DNA of 64,000 nt from Vicia villosa (GCF_029867415.1 NC_081186.1:30569915-30633914); one strand, 5' to 3'. Counted from the first letter of the stretch, positions 1 through 11,669 are shown. Made by a program: numbers and translations. The notes: generated from the letters alone by a model not told the origin.

Positions 1-685
1 CGCAAAGCATTAAATGCATTCAACGGTCATCTTCTCAAACGCCTATAAATATGAAGTTCTGATGAGAAGCAAGGTTAACAAAAATTCTACACAAATTCTG
101 TGAATATTAACTTGCTGAAACGCTGTTCAAACTCAAAGCTCAGAATCTTCATCTTCATCAAAGCTCACTACATTGCTGTTGTAATATATTAGTGAGATTA
201 AGCTTAAACGTTAAGAGAAATATCACAGTTTGTGATTATAGCTTTTAAGAAGCAATTGTAATACTCTAAGAAGTCTTAGCTTGTGTCTAAGCAGTTGTAA
301 CTAGAGTGATCGTGTAGATCAGAATACTCTAGGAAGTCTTAGCTTGTGTCTAAGCAGTTGTAATTAGAGTGATCACGTGGTGGTCAGGATACTCTAAGAA
401 AGTCTTAGCTTGTGTCTAAGCAGTTGTTCCTGGAGTGATCAGGTTGTGATCAGGATACTCTAGAAGACTTAGTTGCGGACTAAGTGGAAAACCATTGTAA
501 TCCGTGCGATTAGTGGATTAAATCCTCAGTTGAGGTAAATCATCTATGCGGGGGTGGACTGGAGTAGTTTAGTTAACAACGAACCTGGATAAAAATAACT
601 GTGCAATTTATTTTTATCTGTCAAGTTTTTAAAGCTACACTTATTCAAACCCCCCCCCCCTTTCTAAGTGTTTTTCTATCCTTCA
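1..685 (+). repeat. Copia-1 5' LTR (partial)
   Basis: The segment matches 13487-14167 almost base for base and ends in CCTTCA, just before the primer binding site. Between about 262 and 480 it holds four imperfect copies of a roughly 60 bp unit. Each unit carries ACTCTA(A/G)(G)AAG, CTTAG and a terminal GAGTGATC. A C-run lies at 650-660. Confidence 0.95.
44..51 (+). promoter_or_regulatory. LTR TATA box
   Basis: TATAAATA sits in a good plant TATA context inside the LTR. The same motif occurs at 13530-13537 in the 3' LTR and on the minus strand at 16993-17000 in the Copia-2 LTR. Its conservation in all three suggests the U3/R promoter core. The transcription start was not determined. Confidence 0.7.
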
Positions 686-687
686 AT

Positions 688-707
688 TGGCATCAGAGCG
701 CCGGTTC
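688..707 (+). other. Copia-1 primer binding site (iMet tRNA type)
   Basis: TGGCATCAGAGCGCCGGTTC begins two bases after the LTR end. It resembles the common plant TGGTATCAGAGC site, which is complementary to the 3' end of initiator methionine tRNA, with one change (TGGC for TGGT). This is the expected start site of minus-strand DNA synthesis. Confidence 0.9.
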
Positions 708-771
708 TAAGGTGCAAGCACTTAACCGTGTTTAGAAAAGATTCAGGAAGAGAAAAACGCTTCAGTTAAAG

Positions 772-2682
772 ATGGCTGGTGAATCTCAAGCAATTCCAAC
801 TCCATCTACATCTGGCTCTGCTGAGAAATACAATGGTTATACTAGACCACCAGTATTTGATGGTGAAAACTTTGAATACTGGAAAGATAAACTGGAAAGT
901 TACTTTCTTGGTCTAGATGGTGATCTATGGGATCTTCTGTTGGATGGTTACAAACATCCTGTTAAAGCTACTAGTGTAAGGCTCACGAGAAGCGAAATGA
1001 GTGATGATCAAAAGAAAGATTTCAAGAATCATCACAAATGCAGGACTGTTTTGCTAAATGCTATCTCTCATGCTGAGTATGAGAAGATATCTAACAGGGA
1101 AACGGCCCATGACATATATGAGTCCTTGAAGATGACTCATGAAGGAAATGCTCAAGTCAAGGAGACCAAAGCTCTTGCACTAATCAAGAAGTATGAAGCC
1201 TTCAAGATGGAGGATGATGAAGACATTGAAAAGATGTTTTCAAGATTTCAAACTTTGACTGCTGGATTGAGAGTTCTTGACAAAGGCTACACCAAGGCTG
1301 ATCATGTAAAGAAGATCATCAGAAGTTTGCCCAGAAGATGGGGCCCAATGGTGACTGCATTCAAGATTGCCAAGAATCTGAATGAAGTCTCTTTGGAAGA
1401 GCTTATCAGTGCCTTGAGAAGCCATGAAATTGAGCTGGACGCAAACGAGCCTCAGAAGAAAGGTAAGTCTATTGCATTAAAATCTAATGTTAAAAAATGC
1501 ACTAACGCTTTTCAGGCAAGAGAAGAAGATTCTGAAGAATCAGAATCTGAAGAAGAAGATGAACTGTCCTTGATCTCCAGAAGGCTAAATCAACTCTGGA
1601 AGAACAAGCAAAGGAAGTTCAGAGGCGTCAGAAGTTCAAAGAAATTTGAACGTGGAGAATCTTCTGATGACAGAAGATCTGACAAGAAGAAGGTTGTCTG
1701 CTATGAGTGCAATGAGCCTGGACATTACAAGAATGAGTGTCCGAAACTTCAGAAGGAGAATCCCAAGAGGAAGTTTCATAAGAAGAAAGGTCTTATGGCA
1801 ACCTGGGATGAGTCAGAAGATGATTCAGACTCTGAAGATGAGCAGGCTAACTGTGCGCTGATGGCAACAGAAGATGACGGATCAGAATCTACATCAGAAT
1901 CAGATTCTGAAGAGGTATTTTCTGAACTTACTAGAGATGAGTTAGTTTCCAGTCTAACAGAACTTCTGGAATACAAGTCTCAGATTAGTCTCAAATACAA
2001 AAAGCTGAAAAAGCTATTTGAATTTGAAACTAAGAAGCTTGAGTTGGAAAATTCTGAATTAAAAGAAAAAATTTTAAAATTATCCAATAATGTTGGATCT
2101 CCTTCTGATTCAGAAAAATCCACTCCTAGTCTAAACCATATTCTGAAAGAATATGATTTAAGTTTCAGGAAGTTCTTATCTAGAAGTATTGGCAGAAGTC
2201 AACTAGCTTCTATGATATATGCTGTGTCTGGAAACAAAAGAGTTGGCATTGGTTATGAGGGTGAAATCCCATACAAGCTTGAATCTGTGGATGATATGAA
2301 AATATCATACAAGCCTCTGTATAACCAATTTAAATTTGGCCACTCCCATGATATTAGGCGCACATCACATGCACAAAGCTTTCACGTTACACACACTAAG
2401 AAGCATGTGACACAACCTAGGAAATATCATGAAACTCACATTAAGAATTATCATGTTGTTCCTCCTATTGCTTACAATGTTAAACCCAAGTTCAATCAGA
2501 ACTTGAGAAAAACTAACAAGAAAGGACCCAAGAAAATGTGGGTACCTAAGGATAAGATTATTCCTATTGCAGATATCCTTGGCTGCAAAAAGGACAAAGC
2601 ACAACATGTCATGGTACCTGGACTCTGGATGCTCACGACACATGACAGGAAGAAGGTCTATGTTCCAAGACCTGGTGCTTAA
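772..2682 (+). CDS. Copia-1 gag polyprotein
   Basis: This is a 636-residue open frame. Gag forms the cytoplasmic virus-like particle and packages element RNA. Residues about 30-220 are the UBN2-type copia gag domain (FDGENFEYWKDKLESYF near the start). Acidic serine/glutamate-rich stretches follow. A CCHC zinc knuckle, CYECNEPGHYKNEC, sits at about residues 310-323, and a lysine/glutamate coiled-coil-like stretch follows at about 400-445. The ATG at 772 is the first after the primer binding site and no stop interrupts the frame. The last 115 bases overlap the pol frame, which is shifted by +1, so pol expression probably needs frameshifting or an alternative RNA. The length is normal for Sirevirus gag. 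Confidence 0.92.
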   Translation: MAGESQAIPTPSTSGSAEKYNGYTRPPVFDGENFEYWKDKLESYFLGLDGDLWDLLLDGYKHPVKATSVRLTRSEMSDDQKKDFKNHHKCRTVLLNAISHAEYEKISNRETAHDIYESLKMTHEGNAQVKETKALALIKKYEAFKMEDDEDIEKMFSRFQTLTAGLRVLDKGYTKADHVKKIIRSLPRRWGPMVTAFKIAKNLNEVSLEELISALRSHEIELDANEPQKKGKSIALKSNVKKCTNAFQAREEDSEESESEEEDELSLISRRLNQLWKNKQRKFRGVRSSKKFERGESSDDRRSDKKKVVCYECNEPGHYKNECPKLQKENPKRKFHKKKGLMATWDESEDDSDSEDEQANCALMATEDDGSESTSESDSEEVFSELTRDELVSSLTELLEYKSQISLKYKKLKKLFEFETKKLELENSELKEKILKLSNNVGSPSDSEKSTPSLNHILKEYDLSFRKFLSRSIGRSQLASMIYAVSGNKRVGIGYEGEIPYKLESVDDMKISYKPLYNQFKFGHSHDIRRTSHAQSFHVTHTKKHVTQPRKYHETHIKNYHVVPPIAYNVKPKFNQNLRKTNKKGPKKMWVPKDKIIPIADILGCKKDKAQHVMVPGLWMLTTHDRKKVYVPRPGA

Positions 2683-5353
2683 GTCTGGAGGAGAAGTCAA
2701 GTTTGGAGGAGATCAGAAGGGCAAGATAATTGGCTCTGGAACTATAAAGTCTGGTAACTCTCCTTCCATTTCAAATGTACTTCTTGTAGAAGGATTAACA
2801 CATAACCTCTTATCTATAAGTCAATTGAGTGACAATGGTTATGATATAATCTTTAATCATAAGTCTTGCAAGGCTGTAAATCAGAAGGATGGCTCAATCC
2901 TATTTACCGGCAAGAGGAAGAACAACATTTATAAGACAGATCTGCAAGATCTTATGAGTCAGAAGGTGACTTGTCTTATGTCTGTTTCTGAAGAGCAGTG
3001 GGTCTGGCACAGAAGATTAGGTCATGCTAGTTTGAGAAAGATTTCTCAGATTAACAAACTGGATCTTGTCAGAGGACTCCCTAATCTGAAATTCAAATCA
3101 GATGCTCTTTGTGAAGCATGTCAGAAGGGCAAGTTCTCCAAACCTGCATTCAAGTCCAAGAATGTTGTTTCTACCTCAAGGCCATTAGAACTCTTGCACA
3201 TTGATCTGTTTGGCCCAGTAAAAACAGCATCTGTCAGAGGGAAGAAATATGGATTAGTCATCGTTGATGATTATAGCCGCTGGACATGGGTAAAGTTCTT
3301 GAAACACAAGGATGAGTCTCATTCAGTGTTCTTTGAATTCTGCACTCAGATTCAATCTGAGAAAGAGTGTAAAATCATAAAGGTCAGAAGTGATCATGGT
3401 GGCGAATTTGAGAACAGATTCTTTGAAAAGTTCTTCAAAGAAAATGGTATTGCCCATGATTTCTCTTGTCCTAGAACTCCACAGCAAAATGGAGTTGTAG
3501 AACGAAAGAATAGGACTCTGCAAGAAATGGCCAGAACCATGATCAATGAAACCAATATGGCTAAGCATTTCTGGGCAGAAGCAATAAACACTGCATGCTA
3601 TATTCAGAATAGAATCTCTATCAGACCTATTCTAAATAAGACTCCTTATGAATTGTGGAAGAACAGAAAGCCCAACATTTCATATTTCCATCCTTTTGGA
3701 TGTGTATGTTTTATTCTGAACACTAAAGATCATCTTGGTAAATTTGATTCCAAAGCACAAAAATGTTTCCTTCTTGGATATTCTGAACGCTCAAAAGGCT
3801 ACAGAGTATACAATACTGAAACATTGGTTGTAGAAGAATCAATCAATATCAGGTTTGATGATAAGCTTGGTTCTGAAAAACCAAAGCAGTTTGATAATTT
3901 TGCAGATTGTGATATTGATGTATCAGAAGTTGTTGAGCCAAGAAGCAACGCATCAGAAGCAGAGCTTCTCAGAAGCAAAGAATCTGAAGATCAAGTATCA
4001 GCTTCTCTGGAGAATCTAAGCATTTCTGAAGAACCATCTGTCAGAAGATCATCCAGACTCATTTCTGGTCATTCAGAAGATGTCATTCTTGGAAAGAAGG
4101 ATGATCCAATCAGAACAAGAGCATTCCTTAAGAACAATGCAGACTGTCAATTAGGTCTTGTATCTTTGATCGAGCCAACTTCTGTTGATCATGCTCTAGA
4201 AGATCCAGACTGGATAATTGCTATGCAAGAAGAACTGAATCAGTTTACAAGGAATGATGTTTGGGATCTTGTTCCTAGACCAGATGGATTCAATATAATC
4301 GGTACAAAATGGGTCTTCAGAAACAAGCTCAGTGAGAAAGGTGAAGTGGTTAGAAACAAAGCCAGACTGGTGGCTCAGGGTTACAGTCAGCAAGAAGGGA
4401 TTGACTATACAGAAACCTTTGCACCAGTGGCCAGGTTAGAATCTATTCGTCTATTAATTTCATTTGCCACTCAACATAACATCACTCTCTATCAGATGGA
4501 TGTTAAGAGTGCCTTCTTAAATGGTTATATAGATAAAGAAGTTTATGTCCATCAACCTCCTGGTTTTGAAGACTCTATGTCTCCTAATCATGTTTTTAAA
4601 CTAAAGAAATCGTTGTATGGATTGAAACAAGCTCCCAGAGCTTGGTATGAACGTTTAAGTTCTTTCCTTCTGGATAATGGTTTCACTAGAGGAAAAGTGG
4701 ACACTACTCTCTTTTGTAAAACTTTTAAAAGGGATATTTTAATTTGTCAAATATATGTAGATGATATTATTTTTGGAACATCTAATGCTACACTTGGAAA
4801 GGAGTTTGCTGAGTCTATGCAGGCTGAGTTTGAAATGAGCATGATGGGAGAACTCAAGTACTTCCTTGGAATTCAAATAAATCAAACATCAGAAGGAACG
4901 TATGTTCACCAAACCAAGTATGTGAAGGAACTTCTGAAGAAGTTTAATCTTCTAGACTGCAAAGAAGCCAAAACTCCTATGCATCCAACATGCATCCTAG
5001 GTAAGGATGAGGTAAGTAAGAAGGTAGATCAGAAGTTATACAGAGGTATGATTGGATCTCTTCTATATTTAACTGCTTCTAGACCTAACATTCTTTTCAG
5101 TGTTTGTTTGTGTGCTAGATTCCAATCAGACCCTAGAGAATCTCATTTAACTGCTGTTAAGAGAATTCTAAGGTATCTGAAAGGTACTACTAATGTTGGC
5201 TTAGTTTACAGAAAATCTAAAGAATACAACTTAGTAGGATTCTGCGATGCTGACTATGCTAGAGACAGAATTGAAAGAAAGAGTACTTCAGGAAGTTGCC
5301 AATTTCTTGGAAGTCACTTGATCTCCTGGTATAGCAAGAAGCAAGCAACTATT
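2567..5353 (+). pseudogene. Copia-1 pol: protease, integrase, RT and start of RNase H (split)
   Basis: The frame is open from the gag overlap to the solo LTR. In order it has the aspartic protease site DSGCSRHMTG (about 2622), a GAG-pre-integrase HHCC zinc region (HRRLGHAS ... CEACQKGK, about 3010-3130), integrase DDE residues (HIDLFGP, RSDHGGEF, NGVVERKN), RT with the catalytic YVDDIIFG (about 4756) and the first half of RNase H (CDADYARDR). The Copia-2 copy reads YAGDR at that last site, so G to R looks like a mutation here. The frame is broken at 5353 by the Ogre-like LTR and resumes at 10469. Everything before the break seems intact. The exact pol start is uncertain because it depends on how the overlap is decoded. 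Confidence 0.93.
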
Positions 5354-6044
5354 TGTCGCGGGCGAAAAACCGTTTTTGTGTTCCTCTTTTTGTGGGATGA
5401 GACACCTGATGCCTTCTTTGGGCTCGAGTGCTCAAAAAAAATGATTTTTCTTTTGTACCGACCAAACTTTTTATTGTTTCCAAAGGAGGAAAAGGAAAAA
5501 AGCTGCAATAACCTAAAAGTGGGGGAGAGATTCCGGGTAAGAGGGTTGGTTATACGAAGGGAAGGTATTAGCACCCAACGTATCTATAGTACTCTATAGG
5601 TTTCTTTGTTTTGTTTATTCCATTCTTGTTGTGGTGGAGGTTCTTGTGAAATAGGTGGGACCTAAGGTGTTTGTTTGATTATGCTCGCAAAGATCATCGC
5701 GATCCTCTGCATACATATCCCCTAAAGGGAATCAGAGCATCTGTAGCTCGGGGTCTACGGGTGCTAAGGTTTGAATGGTTTTTTTTGTTTTGTTTTGCTC
5801 GCCAAGGATCGACCTTGTGCCTACGTATTCTCAAAGGGATGTTGAGAAAGTCAGAGCAATCGTAGTTCCCACTTATGCTAGTGGAAGCAAAGAAAAATAG
5901 ACAAATGTCGTCTAAATGCTAGATGTATCTAATCTATATCATCACATACATCTGTTTGATTTTTGTTTAAAAATCTTTTCATTATAAGCCCGGGGCCATG
6001 CCACTTAGGGTGCTTAGAATGATAAAGATGTTTTTGTTTGTTTA

Positions 6045-6248
6045 ACCAGCCTTGTGGCAAAAGTTTCAATGAAGTCAGCCTTGTGACAAAAAACTTTGAT
6101 TAATCAGCCAGCCTTGTGGCAAAAGTTTCAATGAAGTCAGCCTTGTGACAAAAACTTTGATTAATCATCCAGTACGGTGGTAAAACAGTTTGATTGATTA
6201 GCCAGTCTTGTGGCAAAAAGAAGTTTGATTGATTGATTGATTGATTGT
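6045..6248. repeat. Minisatellite and TTGA microsatellite in the solo LTR
   Basis: About two and a half copies of a roughly 70 bp unit alternate CAGCCTTGTGGCAAAAG and CAGCCTTGTGACAAAA. They decay into TTGATTGA repeats at about 6224-6248. Confidence 0.8.
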
Positions 6249-6339
6249 TTGTGATGATATATAAGAGATACTCCTAGCATAGAGATGAAAAATGTCTAAT
6301 CTCCTAGGGTATTTGATTTGGATATTGGGGATGCTTATA

Positions 6340-6620
6340 AGAAGCCCGTGGGTCCTTGTACGAAGCCCAAGAGGAGGCTATCCGAGGGTCCTTGCATTGT
6401 AAGCCCAAGAGGAGGCTATGGGAGGGACAATCCGGGGTCCTTGCATTGTAAGCCCAAGAGGAGGCTATGGGAGGGTCACTCGTTTGTACAAAGCCCAAGG
6501 GGAGGCATGGTATAGTTGGTTTGAGCTCTTAGAGCGATTTCACCGGGAAACCATACTCTATGTCCTAACCTAAACTAGTGGAGATTCTTTGCACGAAGCC
6601 CAATAGGAGGCTATGGGGAA
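6340..6620. repeat. AAGCCCAAGAGGAGGCTAT repeats in the solo LTR
   Basis: At least five imperfect copies of an AAGCCCAAGAGGAGGCTAT core recur at about 40-50 bp spacing (about 6362, 6400, 6450, 6490), with an isolated one near 6595. No coding sense is apparent. Confidence 0.75.
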
Positions 6621-6879
6621 CCTAGTGTTGTACTAAGTTGAACAAGTATATAACACAATCACAAGTATGAACAAGTACAAACAAATATGCACAAGTACAT
6701 GAACAAATATGAACAGTTATATGAACAGTTATATATGACAAAGTGTGTGTATATAATGGAGTTTATGAAGGAAATATACCTGTAAGCATGATCCATTTGT
6801 ATACACAGGGGCTCGGGACTTACACTCGGGGAGAGGTCCACTTGAGTTTATTCAAAGCTATGTAAACAGGTATTTACAA

Positions 6880-7410
6880 AAGGGCTTGGGACTTATACCT
6901 ACATGGAGGCCCATGGTATATTTTTGGGAAGATTTAAAGAAAAAACCTTCATTTTTGATTTGTTATTCAAAGTTAAAAAACACATTGATTGAGATATGTA
7001 CAAAACGGTGTGTGTACAATGAAATACCTAATTTCATGTACAGGAATGGGTATGTACAAAAGGGCTTGGGACTTATACCTACGTGGAGGCCCGTGTTTTA
7101 TTTACAAAACATGGTTGACTGTTTATTTACAGACGCGTTGTTTGAAAAAACGGTTTGAAGATTTGTTTTGAAAGAGTTTTCTGTACAAAGAAAAACTGTA
7201 TAAAGAAAAAGAAAGGGACTTATACTCTCTAATATTCGAGAGGCCCCTGTTTTATTTTCATAAAACAGGGTGGATGGTTTGAAAAAGATGTGAAAATTGT
7301 TTTTGAAAAGATTTTTGTTTTGAAGTTTTATTGTTTAAAGAAAAAAAACAAACTGTACAAAAAGAAAAGAAATGGGACTTACACTCTCTAATATTCGAGA
7401 GGCCCCACTT
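6880..7410. repeat. Dispersed GGGACTTA...GAGGCCC repeats in the solo LTR
   Basis: Four diverged units near 6890, 7070, 7215 and 7375 each contain GGGACTTA(T/C)AC followed about 15-20 bases later by GAGGCCC. In the last two the interval holds CTCTCTAATATTCGAGAG, a short inverted repeat that could fold as a hairpin. Confidence 0.65.
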
Positions 7411-7865
7411 CGTTTTGAAAATCAATTGATCAATTAAAATTTAATCAATAGTTCAAAAGGAAATGGTTTATCGTTTTTGAAAAGAATTGTGATCGCTCGT
7501 TTGAAAACGATTTGAATTTGAAAGAAATCAACTTAATTAAGTTTAAAACAAGTTTTAATGCTTAATTAAGACCTAAGTGATTAGGGTTTGATCACAAAAT
7601 ATTTACAAGTGATTAGGTTTGAAAATTAAATGAAAAACAAATATTTAAAGTATTTAAAAACACTTAAAAATATGTCATTTTAAACCTAATTAAAAACATA
7701 TTAAATAAATCTTTTTTTGTGATTTTTTTTGATATTGTCAAAATATGTATATTAAATAAGAAGTGTTTAAAAAATGAAGAAAAAATAAGTTGATTTGATT
7801 GGTTAAATTAATGGTTAAAGTTTGTTAAAAAATGAAAGAAAATAGGTTGCAAAAAAATGGTTTTG

Positions 7866-7938
7866 TCTCCAATAGGGCTTGAACCCACGCACCCTTGCTC
7901 ACTAACCAAAACAGCAACCAACTGAGCTGCGCGTGCAG
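7866..7938 (-). other. tRNA-like sequence with A and B boxes inside the solo LTR
   Basis: On minus, CAGCTCAGTTGG (plus 7918-7929) resembles the tRNA D-arm/A box. About 33 bases on, GGTTCAAGCCC (plus 7875-7885) fits the B-box consensus GGTTCRANNCC. Order and spacing are tRNA-like, but I could not fold a complete cloverleaf, so this is a tRNA-derived or Pol III promoter-like element rather than a functional tRNA gene. Confidence 0.55.
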
Positions 7939-10468
7939 CTTGTTTATGATACGCGTTCAACACATTATATTTTAAAACAATTATTTGAATTCTTTGAACG
8001 AAAATCTGGCGCCAAGAACACACCCTAACTGAAATTCAAAAATCTTCAAAACTGTGTTGTTTTGATTGATCAAAGGGTCTATCTCACTCGGTTTTGGACG
8101 AGGATCATGATGATGACCTTCAATTTCATTTATTTTTGCTCTAAGGTGATCAATTTTGTGATGAACACTAAGAACCCTAATTCTGAGTTTCAATCTGAAA
8201 TCGTGTATAATTGATGAATTGTGAAATTGATTGAGGGCTATTGATCAGTGATAGTGCAGAAACAAGATAGCAACTCAATCTTTCATTTATGATGCATGTA
8301 TGTATGAGTTTGAAGTTCAAGAGAGCTTACCTTCAAAAACGGCCAACTGAGAATCGAATTCTGCAATAGAGGTGTTACAGAAGTTGTTTGATGATCTGGA
8401 TAGCTTCAATGGACCTTATGGAAGGTGTCTGGATGCTTGGAATCATCTGAATTCATCTGGGCATGGCTATGGTACCCGACCTGCATAAGCTTGGAGTGAG
8501 AATCGAATCTGATGATTCTGAGGTTATTGGCTATATGTGATGGATTGGATAGTTCATATGTGATATATGGATGATGTTAGAAGCATTAGTTTGGACAGAA
8601 ATGAGCTTGTGTGGATTTTGGCATGATAAGGCTCATTTGATGTTCATATGGAGGTTGAAAAGTGAATCTGAGTTTTGGGGTGATTTGGGGTGTGTGAGTG
8701 GTTCAAACACATCCCATATGATGTTTATGAGTTGTTAGAACCATCACTTTGGCCATAACTTCAATGATTTGGAGGTTGAGTTTTCTACCTCTTTGAAAAC
8801 TATGAAACTTGCAATTCAAGAAAGAAGAGAGAAAACCTATAATTGTGAGGTTTTGGTGTGATTTTGAAGATGATTTGAACCTCTATTTATAGGCCAAGGA
8901 TTCTGAATGAAGAGCTCTTGCAAGTGGCTTCAAGAATGATGATTTGGCTTAAGAGATAAAATGGAATCTTTCACATTAAATGCAAATGGTTAAAGTAACT
9001 AAACCATGGTTATTTTGGCCAAGCTTCTTATCTCTTTCCTATCTGATCTTAAACCAGAAAATATCTCTCAATCATTGCTTCTTTGCATCATTGCTTGAAT
9101 TATAGGTCATGTAGTCTTGAAACTTAGTGAAAAATGGTGAAAATTCAAGTGAAAATGATCACTAAATGCATAATTCAAAACCATAGCTACACTCCATATT
9201 TTTTCATGCTCTTGGACATTTTGGAAAGCTCATGTTACACACTTCAAAAGCTTAGTTGAAAGTTTCTTCAAGATCCTTAAGGAAGTGGGTGAAAAAGATC
9301 CATGAACTTTGAAGAAAATGAGATTTCAAGTGAAACTTTCAAAAGGTACCAACTTTGAAGCACCATATCTCTTAAATGGTTGATCTTATGGAAAAAATTT
9401 ATATGTGTCAAAGTTGTTTATTGGATCAAAATCTACAACTTTCATGTTGGAAGTTTTTTTCAGTTTGTAGGTGAAATTTTGAGAAATTCCCTTTCAAAGT
9501 TTGGAAAAAACCATGAAAAACACTTAGAAAAATTTCTAAGTATGAAAAGTCAAACTTTGACTTTTTGATTCTTGATTGATTTTCTTGATTTTTCTTGATC
9601 AAATGACTTCATATATCATATATTGATGATTCAAAACTTCAAAAGTCATGGTTGACCAAAATTCCCCAAAAGTCAATGGTGATCTTGTTGAGTTGACTTT
9701 TTCAGACGAATCGCGTTTCTGGAGATTTCAAATGAAACAGGCTATCCTCACCATATGAATGGTATGAATGGATCATATTGAAGCATTAGAGGATATTGAG
9801 CCATGGTTTGAGTTGTGACACCATGTCCTGATTAAAAAGTCAGTTGCTCAGTGAATTAGGTCAAAAAACACTAATTGTCGACCTGATGAAATTGATGACT
9901 GTGGATCTTGAATTGAGATGTAATTTCCATTGGATGTTGTCATAGGGATTATTTGAGGATGATTGAAACCTTTGATTGACTTCCTGGGGGTTTTTATGGT
10001 TTCCCAAATGTGATCCCTGATTTCAGTCCCTGATGGTTTAAAACCCTGATCTGAGGATTTGTCTGATCAATCTTTGTGTAGGAGATGTTATGAGCCAATG
10101 GATTAGGTCAAAATGATGCACTTGAGGTCTTGATATCATGTCCCAAGCCATTAGGTCAAATTCTGAGCAAAAGTCAAGAGTATGCTGTCTTCAGTCAAAA
10201 CCCTAATTCAGTCGATTCAAAGCCTTTGAGCTTGTTGAGATGGATCTCTGAGGACCAAATGTTGATTGTTGATGAAGATGATTCATTTGAAATGAAGGGA
10301 GAACAAAACCCTAATTGATTGGTATTTGTACTGATGAATGATTTCCTGATTAAATCCTGCTGAGTCACAAGTAGCAAACACAAGCTATGCAATTTGTTAG
10401 AGATGCAAATGATGCATATGCAAATGATATGAGGTGGTATCTTAGGTCAAAAATTGGGGTATGACACT

Positions 10469-10819
10469 ATTGCTCTATCAACAACAGAAGCATAATATGT
10501 CGCTGCTGCTGGTTGCAGTACACAGATGCTCTGGATGAAGAGTCAGCTAGAAGATTATCAGATATATGAGAGTAACATTCCTATATTCTGTGATAATACT
10601 TCTGCTATATGTTTATCTAAGAATCCTATTCTTCATTCAAAAGCTAAACATATTGAGATTAAACATCATTTCATAAGGGACTATGTTCAGAAGGGTGTTC
10701 TATCTTTAAACTTTGTGGATACAGACCATCAATGGGCTGATATCTTTACAAAACCCCTGGCTGAAGATAGGTTTAAGTTCATTCTGAAGAACATCAGTAT
10801 GGATTTATGCCCAGAATGA
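10469..10819 (+). pseudogene. Copia-1 RNase H C-terminal part, with nonsense codon
   Basis: This continues the pol frame after the solo LTR. It encodes the end of copia RNase H (FCDNTSAICLSKNP, ADIFTKPLAEDRF) and stops at 10817-10819. Copia-2 has GAA for the glutamate after TTEA. Here codon 10493-10495 is TAA, so the domain would be truncated even without the insertion. The remainder, from the ATG at 10526, is open. Confidence 0.92.
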
Positions 10820-11275
10820 GAAGATGAGAAGTTCTTATGTATGAGTATCTTCTGAAATGAAAGTGGATTATTTGTTAATCAGAAGTTCTGATTAAAATCT
10901 TTTAGAAATTATGATTCGGTTATTACTAACGTTTCATTGTCTAAGTTGATTCAGAACCTCTTTAAAAGCAAAACAGCTGTAACGTTTTATCTCGGGATGG
11001 TAAACCTGTCTTTACTGTTCATGGATAAGCGCGCGTGCAGTTGAAGGGACGCCGACCATAGGTAACTGTGCAAGTCACCTCATTTGTCTTTATTATCTCT
11101 CCTCATGTCACGTAACATTAAATGCTATTCATCATTTGTTTCATTTTATTTTAAATACTCTTCAAACGCTTCTCCTTCCCTCTTACATTTTCTCTATTAC
11201 ACTCTGTCTTTGCTTTCCTTCTCTATCTCTCTGCATTCATATCAAACCTAGCTGTTCATTATCTGCAAATCCATC

Positions 11276-11669
11276 ATGAACTCTTCATCAAGCCCAGGAA
11301 ACCATGAAAATGATGAAAACAAAAAGAGAAAAGCTGTTGAAACATCTTCTTCCAAACCCAAAAAGATAAAGATCACCTATGACCCTCTCAAGGTGAATCC
11401 ATTCGAAGCAAAGTTGTCTGGAAACTATTCTAGACGTGTGTTTCAACCCCCTGGTGAAAGCCCTCCATCATCTCCATCTTCTTCCTCATCTTTTTACCTT
11501 CAAGACAACTTCCTCTTCATCTAACCTTTCCTCTCCCTCAACCCATTCCAAAGAAATCTCTTCATCTTCACCTGCTGAGAATGTTGTTTCTGATAGAGAT
11601 TGTGGAAAATCTGCATCAGAATCAAGTCTCCCTAACCCCTCGCCTGGAAGCCCAAGAAGCAGTCAATGA
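11276..11669 (+). pseudogene. Copia-1 env-like locus, short decayed remnant
   Basis: An 82-codon frame (11276-11524) begins MNSSSSPG and contains KPKKIKITYDPLKV, which resembles the KKQKPLYDPLKV segment of the Copia-2 env-like protein. A second, overlapping frame (11436-11669) continues in serine/proline-rich sequence, so a frameshift near 11450-11520 probably splits one reading frame. The position after pol matches the env-like gene of Sireviruses, but the conserved N-terminal block seen in Copia-2 and Copia-3 is absent, suggesting internal deletion. The role of the intact protein is unproven. Pyrimidine-rich leader lies just upstream. Confidence 0.6.

Larger units (their letters stand above)
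5354..10466 (-). mobile_element. Solo LTR of an Ogre-like Ty3/gypsy element (5.1 kb)
   Basis: The segment interrupts Copia-1 RNase H and is flanked by perfect 5 bp duplications, CTATT (5349-5353 and 10467-10471). On plus it runs from TGTCGCGGGC to GGGGTATGACA, so both ends are TG..CA. Read on minus it opens TGTCATACCCC, the same opening as the Ogre-A and Ogre-B LTRs. Near its minus-strand 3' end (plus about 5540-5575) it holds a counterpart of their conserved cttccctt module. No gag, pol or internal region is present. One LTR with target duplication and no interior is what recombination between two LTRs leaves. Its 5.1 kb length suits Ogre. It also holds several minisatellites and a tRNA-like stretch. 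Confidence 0.85.

Noticed and set aside
5354..5599. Extension of the Copia-1 pol frame beyond 5353
   Set aside because: These codons translate the start of the solo LTR and are not pol. The true continuation is at 10469.
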